A DNA stretch of 64,000 nucleotides from Paenibacillus xylanexedens (GCF_001908275.1 NZ_CP018620.1:5022001-5086000); one strand, 5' to 3'; shown: positions 51,309-61,762, counted from the stretch's first letter. Numbers and translations are program-made. Notes: generated from the letters alone by a model not told the origin.

Positions 51309-52820
51309 TTATGCTGTAGCCGTCGCTTTTTCCTGTTCTACAGTAACAGGCTCAACAGCTGGTTTTGTTTTCCGAATAAAGAACGCCATGATCAAAGCAA
51401 CCACGGTCATTCCGGTAGCCACGATGAATGCATAGTTAACGCCGTAAATCGTTGCATCTGCTGTAGCTGCTAACATCGCTGTCTTATTATTAGGGTCAAC
51501 TTGGCCAGCAGCCACTGCATCCGCCAGATGTGTTTTGAGCTTACTACTCATGATAGTAACCAGAATGGCTGTACCGATCGCACCGGCAACTGTACGCAAT
51601 GTATTGGACATCGCTGTACCATGTGCGTTCAGACGTTGAGGCAGTTGATTCAGACCTGCTGTCTGGATTGGCATCATCAGCATCGACATACCGAACATAC
51701 GAGCCGTGTAGATAAACATCATGTAGCCGTAGGTAGTATCGATTGCCAGACGACTCAGTCCAAAAGTTGTAATTGCCGTAATGGCAAGACCTGCAACCGA
51801 AAGCCAGCGTGCGCCCACTTTATCAAATATGCGACCTGTAATTGGAGACATAATCCCCATCAATATCGCACCGGGCATCATCAGAAGTCCTGATTCGATT
51901 GGTGAGAATCCACGAATGTTTTGCAGGAAAATAGGGAGCAGGATCATACCTGCAAACATCGCCATTGTCACGAGCATATTGATAATCGTTGTTAATGTAT
52001 ACATGTTGTACTTGAAAATACGGAACTCAAGGAGCGGATGATCTGTTGTCAGTTGACGAATAACGAACAGAATCAGGGATATCGCACCTACGACGAGACA
52101 TCCAATGACAATTGCACTGCCCCATCCATCGGTACCCGCATCACTGAATCCGTAGAGCAAACTACCAAAACCTAGTGTAGATAAAATAACGCCTGGATAA
52201 TCCAGTTTAGGTCTGGATTGACGTGTTACGTTTTTGACAAAAGCAATACCAATTGCCGTTGCAATTATAGAGAATGGCAAGATGATGTAGAACAACAATC
52301 TCCAGGAATAATGCTCAACCACATAACCTGAAAGTGTAGGCCCAATCGCAGGGGCCAGAATCATCGCGATCCCCATGGTTCCCATGGCCTGACCACGCTT
52401 CTCGATTGGGAAGATGGTCAGGAATACAACGGTCATGAGAGGCATCAGGATACCTGCACCTGCCGCTTGAATAACACGACCTACCATCAGAATGGTGAAG
52501 GTTGGACTAAGACCACAGACTAACGTTCCTATGGTAAATAGAGTCATGGCTGTAATGAAAATTTGACGTGTTGAAAATTTGGCAATCAGATATGCCGTAA
52601 CCGGAATCAGTACACCGTTGACGAGCATATAACCCGTAGTTAACCATTGGGCTTTGTTTGCATTGATCGCGAGGTCTTCCATGATTTTAGGAAGCGCTAC
52701 GTTCATCAGGGTTTGGTTCAGGAATGCCACAAAGGCACCAATTAACAATGCCGCTACAATAGGGCCTTTCTTGATGTTGTCCATCGCTGAGGATGGAGCT
52801 GCAGCAGTAGTCGTACTCAT
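51309..52820 (-). CDS. DHA2-family MFS multidrug efflux transporter (EmrB/QacA type)
   Basis: 503 aa with about 14 hydrophobic helices, as in DHA2 drug:H+ antiporters. Motif A is seen as SPITGRIFDKVGARW in the second half and motif C as GIAMILAPAIGPTLSGYV. A Glu/Lys C-terminal tail is cytoplasmic. The start overlaps the MarR gene by four bases, so the pair is one operon under a palindromic operator. It would export cytotoxic compounds, the identity of which cannot be told. Confidence 0.92.
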   Translation of the reverse strand: MSTTTAAAPSSAMDNIKKGPIVAALLIGAFVAFLNQTLMNVALPKIMEDLAINANKAQWLTTGYMLVNGVLIPVTAYLIAKFSTRQIFITAMTLFTIGTLVCGLSPTFTILMVGRVIQAAGAGILMPLMTVVFLTIFPIEKRGQAMGTMGIAMILAPAIGPTLSGYVVEHYSWRLLFYIILPFSIIATAIGIAFVKNVTRQSRPKLDYPGVILSTLGFGSLLYGFSDAGTDGWGSAIVIGCLVVGAISLILFVIRQLTTDHPLLEFRIFKYNMYTLTTIINMLVTMAMFAGMILLPIFLQNIRGFSPIESGLLMMPGAILMGIMSPITGRIFDKVGARWLSVAGLAITAITTFGLSRLAIDTTYGYMMFIYTARMFGMSMLMMPIQTAGLNQLPQRLNAHGTAMSNTLRTVAGAIGTAILVTIMSSKLKTHLADAVAAGQVDPNNKTAMLAATADATIYGVNYAFIVATGMTVVALIMAFFIRKTKPAVEPVTVEQEKATATA

Positions 52821-53263
52821 ATGTTGTTCATCTCTCTTCCTTCTAACTTTTCAATCATTTGACTATGAATTCTAAGTAGGTGCTCAAGGTCTTCCTTCGA
52901 TATATCCAGAATGGGTGACACTCTTTCCATCCACAAATGGTGCGTTTCCTGTTGGGCCTGTTCCCCTTTATCCGTAATCTGAAGCTTAACGGATCGGCGG
53001 TCAGCATCCGAACGTGTCCGAACGATATACTCGCCTTTGACGAGCCGCTCCACAACAGCACTCATGGAACTGCTGCCCATATGGCATAGCTCAGCCACTT
53101 CGTTGATGCCAATGGAAGGACGCTCCCTCAGAATGGATAACACCATAAACTGAATCGAAGTCAGCTCGATCTCCTTGTTTTCATTCCAAAATGCTCGAAA
53201 AAGCATTTGATTCACTTGGCGGAACGAATTAATAATATAGAATACTTCATACGTATCAGTCAT
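52817..53263 (-). CDS. MarR-family repressor (efflux operon)
   Basis: 148 aa, overlapping the MFS gene by four bases. The winged helix is visible at residues ~45-115 (VLSILRERPSIGINEVAELCHMGSSSMSAVVERLV and RTRSDADRRSVKLQITDKG). The DxRR wing motif (DADRRS) is intact. One Cys (CHMGSS) might sense oxidants. A canonical sigma-A promoter and a 20-bp inverted repeat precede the gene, so it most likely represses its own operon until an inducer binds. Confidence 0.92.
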   Translation of the reverse strand: MTDTYEVFYIINSFRQVNQMLFRAFWNENKEIELTSIQFMVLSILRERPSIGINEVAELCHMGSSSMSAVVERLVKGEYIVRTRSDADRRSVKLQITDKGEQAQQETHHLWMERVSPILDISKEDLEHLLRIHSQMIEKLEGREMNNI

Positions 53264-53291
53264 TGTTTCACCCTTTTACTTTTGGAATATA

Positions 53292-53311
53292 ATATTTCGT
53301 ACACGAAATAT
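53292..53311. promoter_or_regulatory. MarR-type operator ATATTTCGT-AC-ACGAAATAT
   Basis: Two exact 9-base arms face each other with a 2-base spacer. The site lies 29 bases before the MarR start codon, just downstream of the -10, where repressor would block transcription. Confidence 0.8.
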
Positions 53312-53328
53312 CAGGGGAACAATTATTT

Positions 53329-53356
53329 ATTATAACAAAAATATTTACATAGTCAA
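53329..53356 (-). promoter_or_regulatory. Sigma-A promoter TTGACT-N16-TATAAT of the MarR-MFS operon
   Basis: On the minus strand TTGACT and TATAAT are separated by 16 bases, a near-consensus promoter. The operator lies immediately downstream. Confidence 0.78.
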
Positions 53357-53467
53357 CTCTTTACATATGAATTCACAAAAATAATATTAGGACATACTAA
53401 CTGTGTTACATCCATGCCTTTACCCAACTAACCTGGACACAGTGTGTAGCATATGTAATTTGTAAAT

Positions 53468-53519
53468 AAAATAACCATAGGGCTCCTGCATGAAACGAGC
53501 AGGCACTCCTATGGTTATT
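53468..53519 (-). terminator. Terminator of the second MarR gene
   Basis: AATAACCATAGG and CCTATGGTTATT are perfect 12-base arms with an inner CCTGC/GCAGG pair; TTATTTAC follows on the minus strand. Confidence 0.88.
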
Positions 53520-53538
53520 CAGAAGAATCAGCATGGTA

Positions 53539-53979
53539 TCATACCGAAGTAGATAAGGCAGGCTCTTTGGTCTTGGGTGTTGTCATTTTGCCTAACAGAT
53601 ATACCAGCAATTGCTGATTGTGCATCGAAATGTTACTGAGAACAGAGTTCATGAATTCATTCCGGATGGTGATTCCCCGCTCTGTCTCCATTCTTCCTTT
53701 CTCTGACAGAGATACCCACACAATGCGTCGATCCTGATTATCCCGATTCCTGCGAATCAGATCATTCTTCTCCATTCGATCGAGCAGCATGGTTACAGCA
53801 GCTGGCGTAGTCGACAGATAAGGAATCAGATCCGAAGGTTTCATCTTCTGATGGTCTTCAAGTACCTCCAGAACAGCCAGCTGAGCCTCCGTTAATGAGG
53901 GTGCCAGCTCTTGATCCATATGCAATTTATAATCTTTGGTCAACCTGGACCAGCACTTGGCAAAATCGGAATTATACAT
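53539..53979 (-). CDS. MarR-family regulator (second)
   Basis: The ATG at 53979 has AGAGGAG nine bases upstream; an earlier in-frame start at 54012 lacks a site. The 146-aa product has a MarR winged helix (AVLEVLEDHQKMKPSDLIPYLSTTPAAVTMLLDRM, then RNRDNQDRRIVWVSLSEKG). It is monocistronic, with no drug-resistance gene next to it. It lies between the efflux operon and parC. The ligand and target are unknown. The upstream 130 bases show no clear promoter. Confidence 0.9.
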   Translation of the reverse strand: MYNSDFAKCWSRLTKDYKLHMDQELAPSLTEAQLAVLEVLEDHQKMKPSDLIPYLSTTPAAVTMLLDRMEKNDLIRRNRDNQDRRIVWVSLSEKGRMETERGITIRNEFMNSVLSNISMHNQQLLVYLLGKMTTPKTKEPALSTSV

Positions 53980-54150
53980 CTTCCATCGCTCCTCTCTGCA
54001 ACCGGTTATCACTTCACCTGCTTAAGTTTTCGCGCTCCAAAGCCGCATTCCTGCTGCCTTTTTTCAATTTCCTAGCGATCGACCGTAATCGACGAAGGTT
54101 GTTAAACTTCGCATGAATGCCCTCTTCTAATCCGCCTTCGAACAACAAAA

Positions 54151-54194
54151 AAAGACTCCTCGCATGACAGGATTAGCTGTTCTGCGAAAAGTCT
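54151..54194 (-). terminator. Terminator of the parE-parC operon
   Basis: AGACTTTTCGCAGAACAG and CTGTCATGCGAGGAGTCT pair with few mismatches on the minus strand, followed by TTTTTTTG. Confidence 0.85.
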
Positions 54195-54207
54195 CGTTTG
54201 TTTGTTT

Positions 54208-56670
54208 TTATGAAGATGATGCTGGTTGATTTTCATTGAAGTCCCTTAGAAGTTCAACGATCTCGTCCTGTTTGTCCACATGAACGATCAGTTTGCCAAT
54301 ATGTTTGCGCTCTGTGATCGGAACACCTTCCGAAGAGATCGGGAACACTTGGCCTTCTTTAGTCATGACAGTGATCTTACGTTGCTCTTTGCAATAAAAC
54401 GCTCCAACAATACGGCTACCATTCGGTTTCACACGTTTGCCTTCTTTGAACTCGAATGTGGCAAGCCCCTTGCCTCCACGGCTCTGTATAGCGTAATCCA
54501 GAAGTAATGATCGTTTACCATATCCCAGATCGGACAACACGGCAACTTCACCTTCATCTCCTTCTACCCATAGAGCCGATACAACTTCATCTGTATCTCT
54601 TAACTGAATACCACGAACACCACCGGATACACGTCCCATTGGATTAACCTCATCCTCTCGGAAACGAATCGCCATGGCTTCTTTTGTAATCAACATAATA
54701 TCTTGACCACCTGTACTTAGATGTACAGATAACACTTCATCGTCCTTGCCCACTTTACAAGCCGCAACTGCACCGGAACGCTTGGTAACGTAATCCTTCA
54801 GCTCCGTTCGTTTCACCTGTCCTCTTCGCGTAACGAAGACCAGACTGTGGTTTGGCTCTTCAAAGGATTTCACAGCAAGCACACTTGCAATACGATCATC
54901 TTTCGCAAGGGGAATGACATTCACAATGGCTGTGCCTGGATCTTTCCACTTGAATTCAGGTACCTGGTGAACAGGTAACAGGAAGTACTGACCTTTCCTC
55001 GTAAAGACAAGCAAGTTCTCAAGCGTATTTACTTCCAGAACCTGAGCGATATAATCGCCATCTTTTACTCCACTTCCGCTCCGTTCACCACCAGAACGTG
55101 TAAAGGACTGCATGCCTGTACGTTTCACATATCCCTCTTTGGATAACGTAACAAATACATCTTCCGCATTCACAAGTACTTCGAGATTAACCTTAAGTTC
55201 TTCCACTTCACCCTGGATCGCAGAACGACGGTCTATGCCGTATTTCTCACGAATCTCCATCAATTCCTTGCGGATGACTCCGATGAGCTTGCGGTCACTA
55301 TCCAGAATGGATTGTAATTGTGCAATCTTTTTCATCAGTTCACCGAGTTCCTTCTCCAGAGAATTGATCTCCAGATTCGTCAAACGGTACAATTGCAATG
55401 TAAGGATGGAATCCGCTTGGCGTTCCGTGAATCCAAACATCCACATCAGGTTGTTTTGGGCATCTTGACGGTTCTTCGACGCTTTGATAGCCGCAATGAC
55501 CTCATCAAGGATGTTAAGTGCTTTTACCAAGCCCTCGAGCACATGCGCACGGTCTTGCGCCTTCTCCAGCTCAAACCGGGTACGGAATGTTACAACCTCC
55601 CGCTGATGGGCAATGTAAGCCTCGAGGATCGATTTCAATCCTAATTGGTGAGGTGCTTTATTCACAATCGCAACCATATTGAAATTATAGGTGACCTGCA
55701 GGTCGGTTTTCTTCAGCAAATAAGCCAAAATACCTTGTGCGTCCGCTTCTTTTTTCAACTCAACCACGATTCGCAGACCTTCACGTCCGCTCTCATCACG
55801 CACTTCGGCAATACCTTCAACCTTCTTCTCAAGTCGGATGTTCTCCATCGCTGTAACCAGACGAGACTTCACGACCTGATAAGGAATTTCGGTAATGACG
55901 ATCTGCTGTTTGCCACCGCGCATGTTTTCAATCTCGGTTTTGGACCGGATATAGATCCGTCCCTTACCTGTGCGATAGGCATCCAGAATGCCGTCACCGC
56001 CCATAATCAATCCGCCTGTTGGAAAGTCAGGACCCTTCATAAACATCATGATTTCGTCCAGCTCAATCGACGGTTTCTCCATCACAGCGATCGAAGCATC
56101 AATGACTTCACGTAAATTGTGTGGAGGAATCTCCGTTGCAAATCCGGAGGAAATACCGCTGACACCATTAACCAGCAAGTTCGGATAACGGGATGGCAAT
56201 ACAACCGGTTCTTTGGCCGTATTATCAAAATTATCCTTAAACAGAACCGTCCGTTTCTCGATATCGCGAAGCATCTCCATCGCGATGGGCGACAAACGGG
56301 CCTCCGTATACCGCATCGCCGCTGCCGGGTCATCATCCTGTGATCCCCAGTTACCATGACCATCCACGAGCATATGGCCCATTTTCCATGGCTGAGCCAT
56401 CCGTACCATGCCCTCATAGATGGATGAGTCACCATGTGGATGATAATTACCCATTACGTCCCCAACGGTTTTGGCAGACTTGCGGTAAGTCTTGTCAGGC
56501 GTATTGCCTGAATCGTACATGGCGTATAGAATACGCCGTTGTACTGGCTTCAACCCATCCCGGACATCCGGAATGGCTCGATCCTGAATAATATATTTGG
56601 AGTAGCGACCGAAACGGTCTCCAACGACCTCTTCGAGAAAGGCCGGCATAAATTGTTCTGATGGACTCAT
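54208..56670 (-). CDS. parC: DNA topoisomerase IV subunit A
   Basis: 820 aa from the ATG at 56670, with AAGGTG six bases upstream. The catalytic region includes [22 protein letters not shown], the Ser80-region [12 protein letters not shown] and active-site Tyr in [11 protein letters not shown]. The quinolone-target residues are wild type in look (HGDSS). The C-terminal domain holds beta-pinwheel repeats, such as [15 protein letters not shown] and [14 protein letters not shown]. ParC has no exact GyrA box, in line with decatenation. It is paired with parE, 12 bases upstream, and together they separate daughter chromosomes. It is the product that is shared by all Firmicutes. Confidence 0.97.
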   Translation of the reverse strand: MSPSEQFMPAFLEEVVGDRFGRYSKYIIQDRAIPDVRDGLKPVQRRILYAMYDSGNTPDKTYRKSAKTVGDVMGNYHPHGDSSIYEGMVRMAQPWKMGHMLVDGHGNWGSQDDDPAAAMRYTEARLSPIAMEMLRDIEKRTVLFKDNFDNTAKEPVVLPSRYPNLLVNGVSGISSGFATEIPPHNLREVIDASIAVMEKPSIELDEIMMFMKGPDFPTGGLIMGGDGILDAYRTGKGRIYIRSKTEIENMRGGKQQIVITEIPYQVVKSRLVTAMENIRLEKKVEGIAEVRDESGREGLRIVVELKKEADAQGILAYLLKKTDLQVTYNFNMVAIVNKAPHQLGLKSILEAYIAHQREVVTFRTRFELEKAQDRAHVLEGLVKALNILDEVIAAIKASKNRQDAQNNLMWMFGFTERQADSILTLQLYRLTNLEINSLEKELGELMKKIAQLQSILDSDRKLIGVIRKELMEIREKYGIDRRSAIQGEVEELKVNLEVLVNAEDVFVTLSKEGYVKRTGMQSFTRSGGERSGSGVKDGDYIAQVLEVNTLENLLVFTRKGQYFLLPVHQVPEFKWKDPGTAIVNVIPLAKDDRIASVLAVKSFEEPNHSLVFVTRRGQVKRTELKDYVTKRSGAVAACKVGKDDEVLSVHLSTGGQDIMLITKEAMAIRFREDEVNPMGRVSGGVRGIQLRDTDEVVSALWVEGDEGEVAVLSDLGYGKRSLLLDYAIQSRGGKGLATFEFKEGKRVKPNGSRIVGAFYCKEQRKITVMTKEGQVFPISSEGVPITERKHIGKLIVHVDKQDEIVELLRDFNENQPASSS

Positions 56671-56682
56671 TCCAAGCACCTT

Positions 56683-58662
56683 CTATTCTTCGTACTCTGT
56701 AAAGTCGACGTTCTCTACGATCCAGCGTTTTCGCGGATCAACCTTATCACCCATGAGCGTAGATACACGACGTTCTGCTTTTGCTGCATCAACAATCTGT
56801 ACCTTCAGCATCGCACGAGTTTCCGGATTCATTGTTGTCTCCCACAGTTGATCCGGATTCATCTCACCTAGACCTTTATAACGTTGAAGCTCAACATTAT
56901 TACCGAATTCCTTCATATAATTCGCCAGTTCTTCATCCGTCCATGCATATCGAACACTCGCAAGCTTACCAGACTTACGAGTAAGTTTGTACAATGGCGG
57001 CTGAGCAATATATACTTTGCCTGCATCAATTAAAGGCTTCATATAACGATAAAAGAAGGTCAACAGCAGCACCTGAATATGTGCACCGTCCGTATCCGCA
57101 TCGGTCATAATGATAATTTTGGAATAATTGCTGTCTTCAACTGCAAATTCGGTTCCTATGCCCGCCCCGATCGCCGCTGTAATGGCGCGGTATTCTTCAT
57201 TTTTGAGAATGTCGGCCAGCTTTGATTTTTCCGGATTGAGCGGTTTTCCCTTGAGCGGCAGAATAGCCTGAATCTTCGAGTCACGTCCCTGTTTGGCGGA
57301 ACCACCTGCGGAATCCCCTTCAACAATAAACAACTCATTTCGGGTAAAATCCTTTGATTGCGCCGGCGTTAGTTTGCCGTTCAGGTTGGAACTTTCACTA
57401 CGTTTCTTGCCTGTGCGCATATCATCACGTGCTTTGCGGGCTGCTTCTCTGGCTCTGGAGGCTTGAACCGCTTTGCGAATTAACGTTTGCGCTACCTGCG
57501 GGTTTTCTTCCAGGAAACGTTGAATATTCTCGGACACGACCGAATCCACTGCACTTCGAGCGGAAGCGCTGCCGAGCTGATCCTTGGTCTGACCTACGAA
57601 CTCAACCTCTGACATCTTGACACTGATGACGGCCATCATACCTTCACGCAAATCATTGCCTTCGAGGTTTTTATCTTTTTCCTTAATCATGCTGGTACGC
57701 CGCGCGTAGTCATTCATTACACGAGTGTACGCAGCCCTGAATCCGGTCTCATGTGTACCGCCACCCCGAGTAGAGATCGAGTTCACGAACGAAGCCAGCG
57801 TTTCGGTATAACCTGCGTTATACTGGATTGCCACTTCGACTTCAATGTCATCCTTCTCCGCATAGAAGTGAATAACATCATGCAGCACATCTTTATTTTC
57901 GTTAAGAAAAGCAACAAACTGGCTTGCTCCACCTTCATACATGTATTCATCCTGATTGCCCGAACGTTCATCCTTGAGCACAATTCTCAGACCCGAATTC
58001 AGAAAAGCAATCTCCTGAAGACGTTCTGCCAATGTATCATAATTAAATTGAATACCGCTCTGGAACACCCGAATATCCGGTTTAAATGTAACTTTTGTAC
58101 CTGTCCGATTGGTATTGCCCAACACTTCGAGACCGGAGACCGGTTCACCGACATGTTCAATCCCTTTTTTGTCCTTCCAATACTCGAATCGCTGACGATG
58201 AATCTTGCCATCACGGAAAATCTCGACTTCAAGCCACTCGGACAATGCGTTAGTAACTGACGCACCTACACCGTGCAAACCGCCTGATTTTTTGTATCCT
58301 GATCCACCGAACTTTCCGCCTGCGTGCAAAATCGTAAACACGACCTGGGGAGTAGGAATCCCTGTTTTATGTATACCTGTCGGAATTCCCCTTCCGTTAT
58401 CCTGAACCGTAATAGAACCGTCCTTATGCAGCGTGATATCGATTTTGGAGCAGAATTTGGCGAGATGTTCGTCGACAGCGTTGTCGACAATTTCCCATAC
58501 CAAATGATGTAGACCCGAAGTGCTGGTGCTGCCGATGTACATCCCCGGCCGTTTCCGTACCGCTACCAACCCTTCAAGTACTTGAATGTCGTCCGCGTCG
58601 TAGCCTGAAGACCCCTGTCCTCCGCCTGTCGAACCTGCCGACATATCGATTTGCTCGACCAT
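56683..58662 (-). CDS. parE: DNA topoisomerase IV subunit B
   Basis: 659 aa from an ATG behind GGGGGAG. The GHKL ATPase is clear: the N-box EIVDNAVDEHLA, QDNGRGIPTG, GGLHGVGASV and the lysine loop QTKDQLGS. The TOPRIM segment has FIVEGDSAGGSAKQGRD and IIMTDADTDGAHI. The last residues end in RKRWIVENVDFTEYE. It forms a heterotetramer with ParC. The gene starts the operon. The N-terminus has a short Ser/Gly extension (SAGSTGGGQGSSGYDADD) that is longer than in Bacillus. Confidence 0.97.
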   Translation of the reverse strand: MVEQIDMSAGSTGGGQGSSGYDADDIQVLEGLVAVRKRPGMYIGSTSTSGLHHLVWEIVDNAVDEHLAKFCSKIDITLHKDGSITVQDNGRGIPTGIHKTGIPTPQVVFTILHAGGKFGGSGYKKSGGLHGVGASVTNALSEWLEVEIFRDGKIHRQRFEYWKDKKGIEHVGEPVSGLEVLGNTNRTGTKVTFKPDIRVFQSGIQFNYDTLAERLQEIAFLNSGLRIVLKDERSGNQDEYMYEGGASQFVAFLNENKDVLHDVIHFYAEKDDIEVEVAIQYNAGYTETLASFVNSISTRGGGTHETGFRAAYTRVMNDYARRTSMIKEKDKNLEGNDLREGMMAVISVKMSEVEFVGQTKDQLGSASARSAVDSVVSENIQRFLEENPQVAQTLIRKAVQASRAREAARKARDDMRTGKKRSESSNLNGKLTPAQSKDFTRNELFIVEGDSAGGSAKQGRDSKIQAILPLKGKPLNPEKSKLADILKNEEYRAITAAIGAGIGTEFAVEDSNYSKIIIMTDADTDGAHIQVLLLTFFYRYMKPLIDAGKVYIAQPPLYKLTRKSGKLASVRYAWTDEELANYMKEFGNNVELQRYKGLGEMNPDQLWETTMNPETRAMLKVQIVDAAKAERRVSTLMGDKVDPRKRWIVENVDFTEYEE

Positions 58663-58738
58663 TCATGCTCCCCCTTCTTAACTTGCAACTAAAAAAATGC
58701 CTAAAATGCAAACAGATGTTTTCTTATCCTTGTCCATT

Positions 58739-59737
58739 TTAATTCAAGATATCCCGTTTCGTAAAGACAAGGAATGACACAATGAGTGAAGCAATGCCCC
58801 AAACACTAAGCACAATAAGGGAAAAACCTAAATTCATACCCTCGATTGGAGGTAACCCGCCAGACAAATAATTCGGAAGTTCGAGGTTAACCATGAACAA
58901 ATACTTCGCGGTCTGCCAGGACGCTGCCATACTCGTCAAGATTGTTCCTGCAATCAAAGCGGCCATCATTATAACAATACTTGCAGCAGTACTGCGCACA
59001 AGCACAGATACCATAAATGCAAGCATAGCCACAATTACACTCACAAACCAGATCAGTCCTGCCTGCATGAGCATGTACAGCCACTGGTCTACAGCATGCA
59101 CTGCCGACATATCGACATCTGTTCCCACAACTTTGAATCCTGTGAAGATTGGCATGTTGAAGCCTTTATAACCAAAGACCGCACCCGATATGACATAACA
59201 TATAATGTAGGCTGATACCACTATGATCGAAACAAACATAATCAGCGTAATTAATTTACTCAAAAGCACTTTCCAGCGTCTAACCGGACGCGTTAAAAGC
59301 ATTTTAATCGTACCTGTCGTACGTTCACCAGAAACAAGATCTGAAGCAATAGCCATGATTAACAGTGGAATAAACAATCCAACCGCGTTGTTCATGAACT
59401 CCCGCGTAAAGGTGACACCGCCCGGTTCTTTGGGATTGATGTCATTCTCAAGATAATACTGCATCTGCTGGATATATACTGTTCTATATTTTTTGTACTC
59501 TTCAGGTACCCGATCGCTACCGAGCGAATTTTGATTGTCTGTGATGGCCTGTTGCAGTTCAAGACGCCAATCGCCGCCAAACTTGTCGCGATTATTCTCC
59601 GCAGATTTCATCTGGGCATACGTAAACATCGGTACGAGGACCGCAAGTACAATAAATATAATATAAAGCCGTTTTTTCTTCACCATCTTAATCGTTTCAT
59701 TGCGGATCAGCGGCATGATATTACTCAATGGATTCAC
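58739..59737 (-). CDS. ABC-2 type transporter permease
   Basis: 332 aa, starting at a GTG that overlaps the ATPase gene by 17 bases; an ATG at 59716 is an alternative. It has six hydrophobic helices. The first (residues ~24-42, LYIIFIVLAVLVPMFTYAQ) is followed by a ~90-residue extracytoplasmic stretch (DKFGGDWRLELQQAITDNQ to VTFTREFMNN), then five helices with the ABC-2 motif SGERTTGTIKMLLTRPVRRW. It pairs with the BcrA-like ATPase to export a lipid or peptide-type compound. The substrate is unknown. Confidence 0.88.
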   Translation of the reverse strand: MNPLSNIMPLIRNETIKMVKKKRLYIIFIVLAVLVPMFTYAQMKSAENNRDKFGGDWRLELQQAITDNQNSLGSDRVPEEYKKYRTVYIQQMQYYLENDINPKEPGGVTFTREFMNNAVGLFIPLLIMAIASDLVSGERTTGTIKMLLTRPVRRWKVLLSKLITLIMFVSIIVVSAYIICYVISGAVFGYKGFNMPIFTGFKVVGTDVDMSAVHAVDQWLYMLMQAGLIWFVSVIVAMLAFMVSVLVRSTAASIVIMMAALIAGTILTSMAASWQTAKYLFMVNLELPNYLSGGLPPIEGMNLGFSLIVLSVWGIASLIVSFLVFTKRDILN

Positions 59738-60686
59738 CTTCTGTCATTTTTAAGAATAGTTGTTCAAGCGTAGGCTGAATCCGCTGTACCCCTTCAACCT
59801 GTATACCAGCTTGAACCATCTGTTGCACCATATCAGGAATTCGATCTTCGTGCATCTCGGCAACCACAGCGTTGGGACCAAGGCCCGCAACAATGGTATC
59901 ATCCATCACATCCGCAGGTCGACCTACCAGAGCAATGCCTGCATCCTGCAACATTTTTTTGCCTTGCTCCAGTGGTGAAACATGCCATATAGCCAACTTC
60001 GAATGATCTTCAATCAGTTCGCTTACACCTCCAACGGCAAGCACACGCCCAGCACTGATAATGGCTACTCTGTCACAGAGAAGCTGGATCTCACTTAACA
60101 AGTGACTGCTGACAAATACAGCCATACCTTCGCTGGCAAGTTGCTTAATAAAGACACGAAGTTCCTTAATCCCTTTTGGATCAAGACCATTTGTCGGTTC
60201 ATCCAGAATAAGCAGACGCGGTCGCCCAAGCAGCGCTTGTGCAATACCGAGCCGTTGACGCATACCCAATGAGTACGTTCTGACTTTATCGTGAATCCGC
60301 TGATCCAGACGCACAATATCTACAACTTCCTGAATTCGTTCATTGTCCACACCTGGTTGCATGCGAGCGAAATGCTCCAGGTTCTCCCACCCTGTCAGAT
60401 ATGTATATACCTCCGGATTTTCAACAATGGAGCCTACATACTTCAAAGCACGCTCAGGGTCCCGATTCACATCATAACCACAAACTTTAATTTTTCCTTC
60501 TGTTGGTTTGATCAGATCGACCAGCATCCGTATCGTAGTTGTTTTGCCGGCACCGTTGGGACCGAGAAATCCGAAGATTTCACCAGGTTTTACGTCAAAT
60601 GTAACGTCCTTAATGATCCATTTGCGTCCGATCCGCTTTTTCAGATTCTGTACGGATAGGACGGAATCATACAGTTGCTCTGTCAT
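59721..60686 (-). CDS. ABC transporter ATP-binding protein (BcrA-like)
   Basis: 321 aa from an ATG behind GGGAGCGGAAATTA, one base inside the SGNH hydrolase stop. It has Walker A GPNGAGKTT, the signature YSLGMRQRLGIAQAL, Walker B LLILDEPTNGLDP and H-loop FVSSHLLSE. A ~100-residue C-terminal region (LAIWHVSPLEQGKKMLQDAG) is of the BcrA/DrrA kind. Typical of ATPases that drive ABC-2 exporters in antibiotic or lipid export. It is the middle gene of a three-gene operon. Confidence 0.92.
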   Translation of the reverse strand: MTEQLYDSVLSVQNLKKRIGRKWIIKDVTFDVKPGEIFGFLGPNGAGKTTTIRMLVDLIKPTEGKIKVCGYDVNRDPERALKYVGSIVENPEVYTYLTGWENLEHFARMQPGVDNERIQEVVDIVRLDQRIHDKVRTYSLGMRQRLGIAQALLGRPRLLILDEPTNGLDPKGIKELRVFIKQLASEGMAVFVSSHLLSEIQLLCDRVAIISAGRVLAVGGVSELIEDHSKLAIWHVSPLEQGKKMLQDAGIALVGRPADVMDDTIVAGLGPNAVVAEMHEDRIPDMVQQMVQAGIQVEGVQRIQPTLEQLFLKMTEGESIE

Positions 60687-61558
60687 TAATTTCCGCTCCC
60701 TTCTGCCGGTGTATCTGCCTGGAATTCCTGTGCAATCCGAACTGCAATTTGCTCATAACCTTGTCCGTTGGGATGGAAATGATCTGACGAGAGATACTCC
60801 CCCAGATGATTTTCAAACAAATCGAATGTAGGGACCAGTGTCATCTTGTCCTCATTGTTCAAAATAGCCAGTGCAGCATCGTTCCATGCAGCTACCACTG
60901 CATTACCTGGCTTCTCCAGTTCCTTCACATCGCCAAATGGATTGTACAACCCTATGTACGCAATCTGCGCATCGGGATTAATTTCTTTTACTTTCTTCAA
61001 TATCTCTTGAAGGCGCTTCGACGTTTCCGGCAAAGCCGCTGCCAGCTGCTCTGCTGTTGGCGGATCTTCCCCCTGTAGAACTTGTCCTCCCTGGAACAAA
61101 TCATTTGCGCCGATCGAGAGCAAGATAAAATTGGATTGTTGTAAGACGTAACGTACGCCTTGCTCATCGAGTTTTTCCAATAAAGCATCTGTTCTCAAAC
61201 CGTTTACACCCAGATTATTAAGAACCTGAACGTCATATCCTTTATCTTTAAGCAGATTCCCTGCACGTCTCACAAAACCGAGTCCTTCATCATCGCCCGT
61301 GCCTCTTGCCAGAGAATCACCGATGACGGCCATCCGAATCTTGCCATCTTCCACGACAGCCGGTTCCCCCTCGATATCCTTAGATGGAGCAGTTGCCTCC
61401 TGGCCTGTAGTTAATGCGGAATCTCCCTCGGGGAAAATCACGTCTTTTATGGCGTAACCAAATCCAAATAACAACAACAAAGTTGCCAAGATGGATACTG
61501 TACTGACAGTTCTCCAGATCCATGGTGCTGAATCCAGGCTTTTTTTCTTTTTCATCAT
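60686..61558 (-). CDS. SGNH/GDSL hydrolase, membrane anchored
   Basis: The start is the ATG at 61558 behind GTGGAGATGTG. The 290-aa product has an N-terminal membrane helix (residues ~18-38, RTVSTVSILATLLLLFGFGY) and an extracytoplasmic SGNH domain. Block I is IGDSLARGTG (catalytic Ser), block II the Gly in NLGVNG, block III GANDLF and block V DHFHPNG (Asp and His). It is a predicted esterase or acyl hydrolase acting outside the membrane. It is co-transcribed with the ABC-2 transporter, which may export its substrate. Confidence 0.9.
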   Translation of the reverse strand: MMKKKKSLDSAPWIWRTVSTVSILATLLLLFGFGYAIKDVIFPEGDSALTTGQEATAPSKDIEGEPAVVEDGKIRMAVIGDSLARGTGDDEGLGFVRRAGNLLKDKGYDVQVLNNLGVNGLRTDALLEKLDEQGVRYVLQQSNFILLSIGANDLFQGGQVLQGEDPPTAEQLAAALPETSKRLQEILKKVKEINPDAQIAYIGLYNPFGDVKELEKPGNAVVAAWNDAALAILNNEDKMTLVPTFDLFENHLGEYLSSDHFHPNGQGYEQIAVRIAQEFQADTPAEGSGN

Positions 61559-61619
61559 CACATCTCCACTCATGTACACCAGTCCGGGTGCTTTATAATT
61601 TATAATGACTTTACATTAA

Positions 61620-61663
61620 GGCGTGTCTGAAAATCCGCTTACTTCGGAGTTTTCAGACACGCC
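61620..61663. repeat. Solo palindrome related to the second repeat family
   Basis: GGCGTGTCTGAAAATCCG faces CGGAGTTTTCAGACACGCC, a nearly perfect 44-bp palindrome. Its right arm (CTTCGGAGTTTTCAGACAC) is identical to the end of the element at 25439-25594. It looks like the two ends joined after internal deletion. The rest of 61559-61762 shows nothing more. Confidence 0.6.
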
Positions 61664-61762
61664 CTGATGATGCTATTCCTAAATAACATAAATGTTCTGT
61701 CGTTAATTTGCAAACTTTGGCGCTGCATTCGCAGAATTCATTTTTTATATGTCATTTTACGG

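Noticed and set aside
54013..54150. Possible 43-codon ORF between MarR and parC terminator
   Set aside because: It would start inside the parC terminator, has no recognisable ribosome site or family, and reads as basic random sequence.
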